Positions 60,254 through 64,000 of a stretch of DNA of 64,000 nt are shown piece by piece. The first letter of the stretch is position 1, and every line of letters starts with the position of its first letter. The stretch lies in contig JBNKFV010000010.1 in the NCBI GenBank assembly GCA_050289485.1, positions 1-64,000 on the forward strand. The letters are read 5' to 3'. This DNA comes from JBNKFV01 sp050289485. Lineage in GTDB: Bacteria; Pseudomonadota; Gammaproteobacteria; Pseudomonadales; Cellvibrionaceae. The position numbers were made by a program, and so were the translations under genes. The notes under the pieces were generated by a model. That model saw only the letters and a program-made list of their open reading frames with translations, did not search any database and was not told the DNA's origin.

Positions 60254-60973
60254 ATGACACAACCTTCAGCAAAACCCTCCTTAGTTTTACTCTCTGGCTT
60301 ATTGTGCGATCACACTATGTGGCAAGACATTGCAGAGCAACTGAGCAGCAGCTTTGACGTGAGCATTTTCAGTTTCGCCGGTTACAACAGCCTTACCGAC
60401 ATGGCCGAGCATGTATTAGCAGAAGCACCCGCACATTTTGCGCTGGCGGGCCACTCGATGGGCGGGCGGGTTGCGCTGGAAGTCTATCGCCTGGCACCAG
60501 AGCGCATCACCCACCTGGCACTACTCAACACCGGGGTACACCCAAAACGTGAGAGCGAAGTACCTGGCCGTATGCGTTTGTTGGAACTGGCCGACACCCA
60601 AGGCATGCAAGCCGTTGCCGATAGCTGGCTGCCCCCTATGATGAGCGAAACCGGCAAACAAAACATCGCCTTGATGAATGATCTGAAGGCGATGATTTTG
60701 CGCCACACGCCGCAAGATTTTCACGGCCAGATCAGTGCCCTGCTCAATCGCCCCGACGCCGAAGCCGTATTGTCGTTAGTGAATGTGCCCACGTTATTAC
60801 TCAGCGGCGACGAAGACCAGTGGAGCCCGGTTTCACAACACGAAGCCATTCAACAAAAAATTTCGGGAAGTCAACTGGTTGCCGTGCCCGCCGGGCATAT
60901 GTCGACGGTAGAAATACCGGCGGCCATTAGCACCATCTTCAGGAAATGGCTAAAGCCTGTCGAGGCCTGTTAG
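60254..60973 (+). CDS. Alpha/beta-fold hydrolase
   Basis: 239 residues. N-terminal LVLLSGLLCDHTMWQDIAEQLSSSFDVSIFSFAGYNSLTDMA, nucleophile elbow AGHSMGGRVALEVYRL with Ser68, an acid Asp in LLLSGDEDQWSPV, and a catalytic His in VAVPAGHMSTVEIP. It resembles the 3-oxoadipate enol-lactone hydrolase/MhpC-type group. After ligAB it may act on a ring-cleavage or ester intermediate, but the LigAB route does not need a PcaD step, so another ester or lactone is possible. Confidence 0.85.
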   Translation: MTQPSAKPSLVLLSGLLCDHTMWQDIAEQLSSSFDVSIFSFAGYNSLTDMAEHVLAEAPAHFALAGHSMGGRVALEVYRLAPERITHLALLNTGVHPKRESEVPGRMRLLELADTQGMQAVADSWLPPMMSETGKQNIALMNDLKAMILRHTPQDFHGQISALLNRPDAEAVLSLVNVPTLLLSGDEDQWSPVSQHEAIQQKISGSQLVAVPAGHMSTVEIPAAISTIFRKWLKPVEAC

Positions 60974-61047
60974 GGGCCGCTCGATACTCTCCTTCCTCTA
61001 TAGCCTGTTTTGGCTAATGCCGGGAAATCAGGGGAGTTAAACAGGCC

Positions 61048-62121
61048 CTAACGGCGCTTGATTTTCTCCCCTTCCTTCAAACCCGATAGAATTTCGATAT
61101 TAATCCCATCAGATATGCCGGTTTTCACTTCGCGCTTTTCAAAGACTTGGGGCGCGGTCTCCACCTCTACAAACTGGCCCTTGTCTTCGATTATTAAATT
61201 GCCTTCGTTAATCGCCAGAGTATCGGTGCGTTTTTCCAAAACTATGTCGGCATTAGCACTGTAGTTTGCACGCAGAAAATGCTTGTTCTGCAGTTTTACC
61301 GCGGCGCGAATCTGGAACTTGATAGTGCCCTGATCCGTTACCCCTTTGGGTGAGATATATTCCAGCTCGGCGGTAAAAGGGTCGCCTTCCAGTGCGCCCA
61401 CGTCCAGTACCAACTCCATGCCCTCGCGGATTTTACCTACTTCGGATTCGTCGACCATGCCTTCAAAAATCATGTCTGTCATATCGGCCAAGGTGGCAAT
61501 GGTAGTTCCTGCACCAAAGGAGCTCGTTTCAACAATAAAGGCACCTTCTTTATGGGGTAAATCCAGCACCATCCCACTTACGGTAGCGGGAACCAGGTTG
61601 GATACTTTATCCGACTTTTTGGTGGCCCCTTGTTTCATTAGCAACAAATTGTTTTCCGCAGCGGTTAATTCTTCGCGCTGCAAATCGTATTGCAATAAAA
61701 ACTTATTGTACTCGGAGGAAGAAATTAATTTTTTCTCATATAATTTTTTCTGGCGCCGGTATTCGGCAGTTGCATTGGCGACGTTGATACGCGCCTGCTC
61801 CAACCGCGACTCGGCCTGATTGAGCTGAACCATACTGGGTGTAAGGGTAATCTTGGCAATGATCTCGCCTTTTTTTACCGTTTGACCAGCTTCCACAAAT
61901 AGTTCGTCTACCACACCCGACACTTGAGACTTAATTTCCACTTCGCGCCTGGGCACAACCTTACCTACCGCTACTGTCTTTTTTACAATACTGGTGGTAA
62001 AAGCTGCATCTGTTTGATAGACCACAGGCTTGGCCTGCGATTTATCAAATAAAAATATGGCCGTGCCAATAAACACAAAGACAACAAACCCAAGCACCAA
62101 AACCCAAAGTAACTTTTTCAT
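61048..62121 (-). CDS. MacA-like periplasmic adaptor
   Basis: 357 residues from ATG 62121 (MKKLLWVLVLGFVVFVFIGTAIFLF). One membrane anchor, lipoyl halves (VKSQVSGVVDELFVEAGQTVKKGEIIAKI and VSGMVLDLPHKEGAFI), a hairpin coiled coil, and a beta-barrel domain typical of MacA/HlyD. It is transcribed after two ABC permease genes, with no ATPase between, so it is likely the adaptor of an ABC-type export system. Substrate unknown. Confidence 0.9.
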   Translation of the reverse strand: MKKLLWVLVLGFVVFVFIGTAIFLFDKSQAKPVVYQTDAAFTTSIVKKTVAVGKVVPRREVEIKSQVSGVVDELFVEAGQTVKKGEIIAKITLTPSMVQLNQAESRLEQARINVANATAEYRRQKKLYEKKLISSSEYNKFLLQYDLQREELTAAENNLLLMKQGATKKSDKVSNLVPATVSGMVLDLPHKEGAFIVETSSFGAGTTIATLADMTDMIFEGMVDESEVGKIREGMELVLDVGALEGDPFTAELEYISPKGVTDQGTIKFQIRAAVKLQNKHFLRANYSANADIVLEKRTDTLAINEGNLIIEDKGQFVEVETAPQVFEKREVKTGISDGINIEILSGLKEGEKIKRR

Positions 62122-62172
62122 GGTATCCTTTTTTAACTCTCTCAATGTCGGTTAGTCGTTTGGCCCCAGCGC

Positions 62173-63438
62173 CTATTCATCTTGCAGTGCGGTAATCGGA
62201 CTGACCGCGGCCGCCTTGCTTGCTGGCAACATCGACGCCAGCAAGCCGGAAATAATTAATATCGCCAATGCGCTCAGCGCTGTATTAAAATCCACCTCGG
62301 GGTGACTGAAAAACCCACTCTGGCCCGAGCCCTTATCCAACAATTTGCTAATACCTTCGAGCAAAAATACACCGCACACCAAGCCAGCATAGCCAGCTAC
62401 GGCAGTAATCAATAAAGCCTCCTGCACTATCATGCCCACAATGGATGCTGGAGTAGCGCCTAGTGCTTTACGCAAACCAATTTCGCGGGTACGTTCCTTC
62501 ACAACAATGAGCATAATGTTACCTACGCCTATGGCACCGGCAAGTATGGTACACACGGCAATAAACCAGCTGAATACTTTGATCCCGGTAAACAACCCCT
62601 GGATCTTGTCGTACTCATTTTGCAAATTAAAACTACCAAAAACACTGGTGTCATCCGGGTTAATTTTTTTTATTTGCTGGAGGTATTTTTTTACATCCGC
62701 TTCCGCCACCCGTGCATGTAAACCGGGTTGGGGTAATATCACCAAGCTGCCGATCGAACCTGTCTGGTTAAAGGCATAGCGCAGGGTATCGTTGGGGATA
62801 TAAATTTTTTCCTCTTCCTGCTGCTGATTGCCATTGGAGAGCGACTCGAATACACCAATCACCAAAAAACTGATGCCATTGACGGTGATATGCTTGCCAA
62901 TGGGGTCCATGTCGTCGCCAAACAATTGGGTACGCACCCGGGTTCCAATAATGGCAACCTTGCGTTTGTTGTCGTCATCTATTCGATTAATACTGCGGCC
63001 GGTTAAAATACGTAGCGACTTCATATCATCCATGCCCGCGTGAGTACCTTCAACATAGAAGGTGCCATTTTTGTCCTCGTAAACGGTATAAGGTGGTGTA
63101 CCGCCCCAGATGCCAACTGAATTTTGTCCGCGAATAAAACCAACACTGGAAACGTGTTGCTCAATCTCTTTTACATCACCGGGTTTGAGTTTAATTTGAC
63201 GCCCAATAGGCATACCCTGGTAGGGCATTTGGGTGGTACCCTGTATCCAAATAAAAACCGCATTAGGCACACGTGGAAACCCATTATTGACACCGTTTTC
63301 CAATCCCTTACCTGCCCCAAGCAGGACAGTGAGCATAAAAATACCCCAAAAAACGCCAAAAGCCGTGAGCGCAGTACGCAATTTGTGTTGCGCCAGGGTT
63401 TTAAATATTTCCTGCCACTTTTCGGTATCAATAATCAC
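62173..63438 (-). CDS. MacB-like ABC transporter permease
   Basis: 421 residues, GTG start at 63438. MacB periplasmic core domain after TM1 (ALTAFGVFWGIFMLTVLLGAGKGLENGVNNGFPRVPNAVFIWIQGTTQM...GRSINRIDDDNKRKVAIIGTRV) and C-terminal FtsX-like membrane part (GVGNIMLIVVKERTREIGLRKALGATPASIVGMIVQEALLITAVAGYAGLVCGVFLLEG). No ATPase domain is present, so a partner ATPase gene is expected, perhaps upstream beyond the window. Confidence 0.92.
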   Translation of the reverse strand: MIIDTEKWQEIFKTLAQHKLRTALTAFGVFWGIFMLTVLLGAGKGLENGVNNGFPRVPNAVFIWIQGTTQMPYQGMPIGRQIKLKPGDVKEIEQHVSSVGFIRGQNSVGIWGGTPPYTVYEDKNGTFYVEGTHAGMDDMKSLRILTGRSINRIDDDNKRKVAIIGTRVRTQLFGDDMDPIGKHITVNGISFLVIGVFESLSNGNQQQEEEKIYIPNDTLRYAFNQTGSIGSLVILPQPGLHARVAEADVKKYLQQIKKINPDDTSVFGSFNLQNEYDKIQGLFTGIKVFSWFIAVCTILAGAIGVGNIMLIVVKERTREIGLRKALGATPASIVGMIVQEALLITAVAGYAGLVCGVFLLEGISKLLDKGSGQSGFFSHPEVDFNTALSALAILIISGLLASMLPASKAAAVSPITALQDE

Positions 63439-63450
63439 TAACGATAATTC

Positions 63451-64000
63451 CTATTCGGCGCGCATGGCTTCAACCGGTGAAACTTTTGCCGCGCGCAATG
63501 CTGGTGCCAGCCCAGCCAGGGCGCCAATAACGACGAGGAAAATAATGGCAGTAACGGCAACCTGAAAATCAACCTCAGGGTTGGCGAAGTAAGGCATATC
63601 CGCACCGGAAACACGAAGGCCAAATGCCATTAATTCAATCAGGCCCACCCCCAGAACCAATCCAGCGTAACCTGCCACACCAGTCACTAGAACAGATTCC
63701 AATAACAGGGTACTCACAATATTCAATGGGGTTGCCCCCAATGCTTTACGAATACCAATTTCGCGGGTGCGCTCTTTCACCGTAATAATCATTATGTTAC
63801 TCACGCCAACGATGCCAGCCATTAAGGTTCCCAGGCCCACAAACCAGATAAAGCCGTTAATGCCCAAAAATAAGCCGCTAACCGCTTGTGTTGGCTCGGC
63901 CATATTAAATGAGCGAATCGCGCGCTTATCGTCCGGTGCTACATCGTGGCGACGTTTCACTAACTGGACTACCTGCTCTTCCAACGAAAAGCCATCCACC
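63451..64000 (-). CDS. Second MacB-like ABC permease, C-terminal part (cut by window)
   Basis: C-terminal 182 residues of a second permease, open to the right edge, so the N-terminus lies outside. It has the FtsX-like block GVSNIMIITVKERTREIGIRKALGATPLNIVSTLLLESVLVTGVAGYAGLVLGVGLIEL and ends VSPVEAMRAE. Twelve bases upstream of the next permease; likely paralogues of one export complex. Confidence 0.88.
   Translation of the reverse strand, partial: VDGFSLEEQVVQLVKRRHDVAPDDKRAIRSFNMAEPTQAVSGLFLGINGFIWFVGLGTLMAGIVGVSNIMIITVKERTREIGIRKALGATPLNIVSTLLLESVLVTGVAGYAGLVLGVGLIELMAFGLRVSGADMPYFANPEVDFQVAVTAIIFLVVIGALAGLAPALRAAKVSPVEAMRAE

Noticed and set aside
1..64000. CRISPR arrays, insertion sequences, prophage or conjugation genes
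   Set aside because: No regularly spaced direct repeats with spacers, no transposase, integrase, phage structural or transfer genes were seen; the tandem repeats at 31284 and 45097 are short and explained otherwise.

Overview
The window is chromosomal DNA of a heterotrophic, probably marine gammaproteobacterium. The tol-pal, ruvABC, aspS-yebC and proS genes have gammaproteobacterial content and order. A TonB-dependent receptor, a GH3 beta-glucosidase, a PEP-CTERM protein and several aromatic-degradation genes fit a plant- or algal-polymer degrader, for example one related to Cellvibrionales. That placement is an inference; there is no rRNA here.

Layout. Bases 1-4177 are a run of integron gene cassettes. 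Six attC-type hairpins, all in one orientation, separate small genes of mostly unknown function, and no integrase gene is visible anywhere in the window. Bases 4.5-9.0 kb hold an RND efflux pair (adaptor and permease) and a small hypothetical gene. Bases 9.3-12.1 kb hold a SnoaL-like protein, a thiolase-fold/DUF35 pair whose thiolase lacks the usual nucleophilic cysteine, and a GNAT acetyltransferase. Bases 12.3-19.9 kb are a sugar-uptake locus: TonB receptor, carboxylesterase, GH3 enzyme and FucP-type sugar porter. A PEP-CTERM protein and tRNA-Lys(TTT) follow. Bases 21.8-30.8 kb are conserved housekeeping: queC, queE, cpoB, pal, tolB, tolA, tolR, tolQ, ybgC, ruvB, ruvA, ruvC.

Between ruvC and yebC, which are commonly close neighbours in gammaproteobacteria, sits a five-gene block (31.0-36.2 kb). 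It holds a Tat-exported protein, cytochrome c, a vanillyl-alcohol-oxidase/4-cresol-dehydrogenase-type flavoprotein, an aldehyde dehydrogenase and an AEC carrier. It looks like a peripheral route that oxidises para-alkylphenols or lignin-type alcohols to aromatic acids. Then come yebC, aspS, an FmdB-type zinc ribbon, an HU protein with a histone-H1-like tail, a HIT protein, proS and a lytic transglycosylase. Next is a phosphoethanolamine transferase preceded by five phased PmrA-type half-sites, then a GGDEF protein, an M48 protease with LemA, a GltB-like FMN protein, avtA-like, rimO, and cytochrome b561 divergent from a membrane-bound HTH protein.

Bases 54.7-61.0 kb form an aromatic O-demethylation and ring-cleavage locus: a core-MetE-type methyltransferase, purU, a LigM-like tetrahydrofolate-dependent O-demethylase, ligA, ligB and an alpha/beta hydrolase. 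The purU-ligM intergenic region carries repeated operator-like elements resembling the VanR site. Together with the 31-35 kb block this suggests a path from lignin-type phenols through vanillate-like acids to protocatechuate-type ring cleavage. Methyl groups would pass through tetrahydrofolate and be released as formate (PurU) or possibly moved by the MetE-like enzyme. The window ends in a MacAB-like export operon cut by the right edge.
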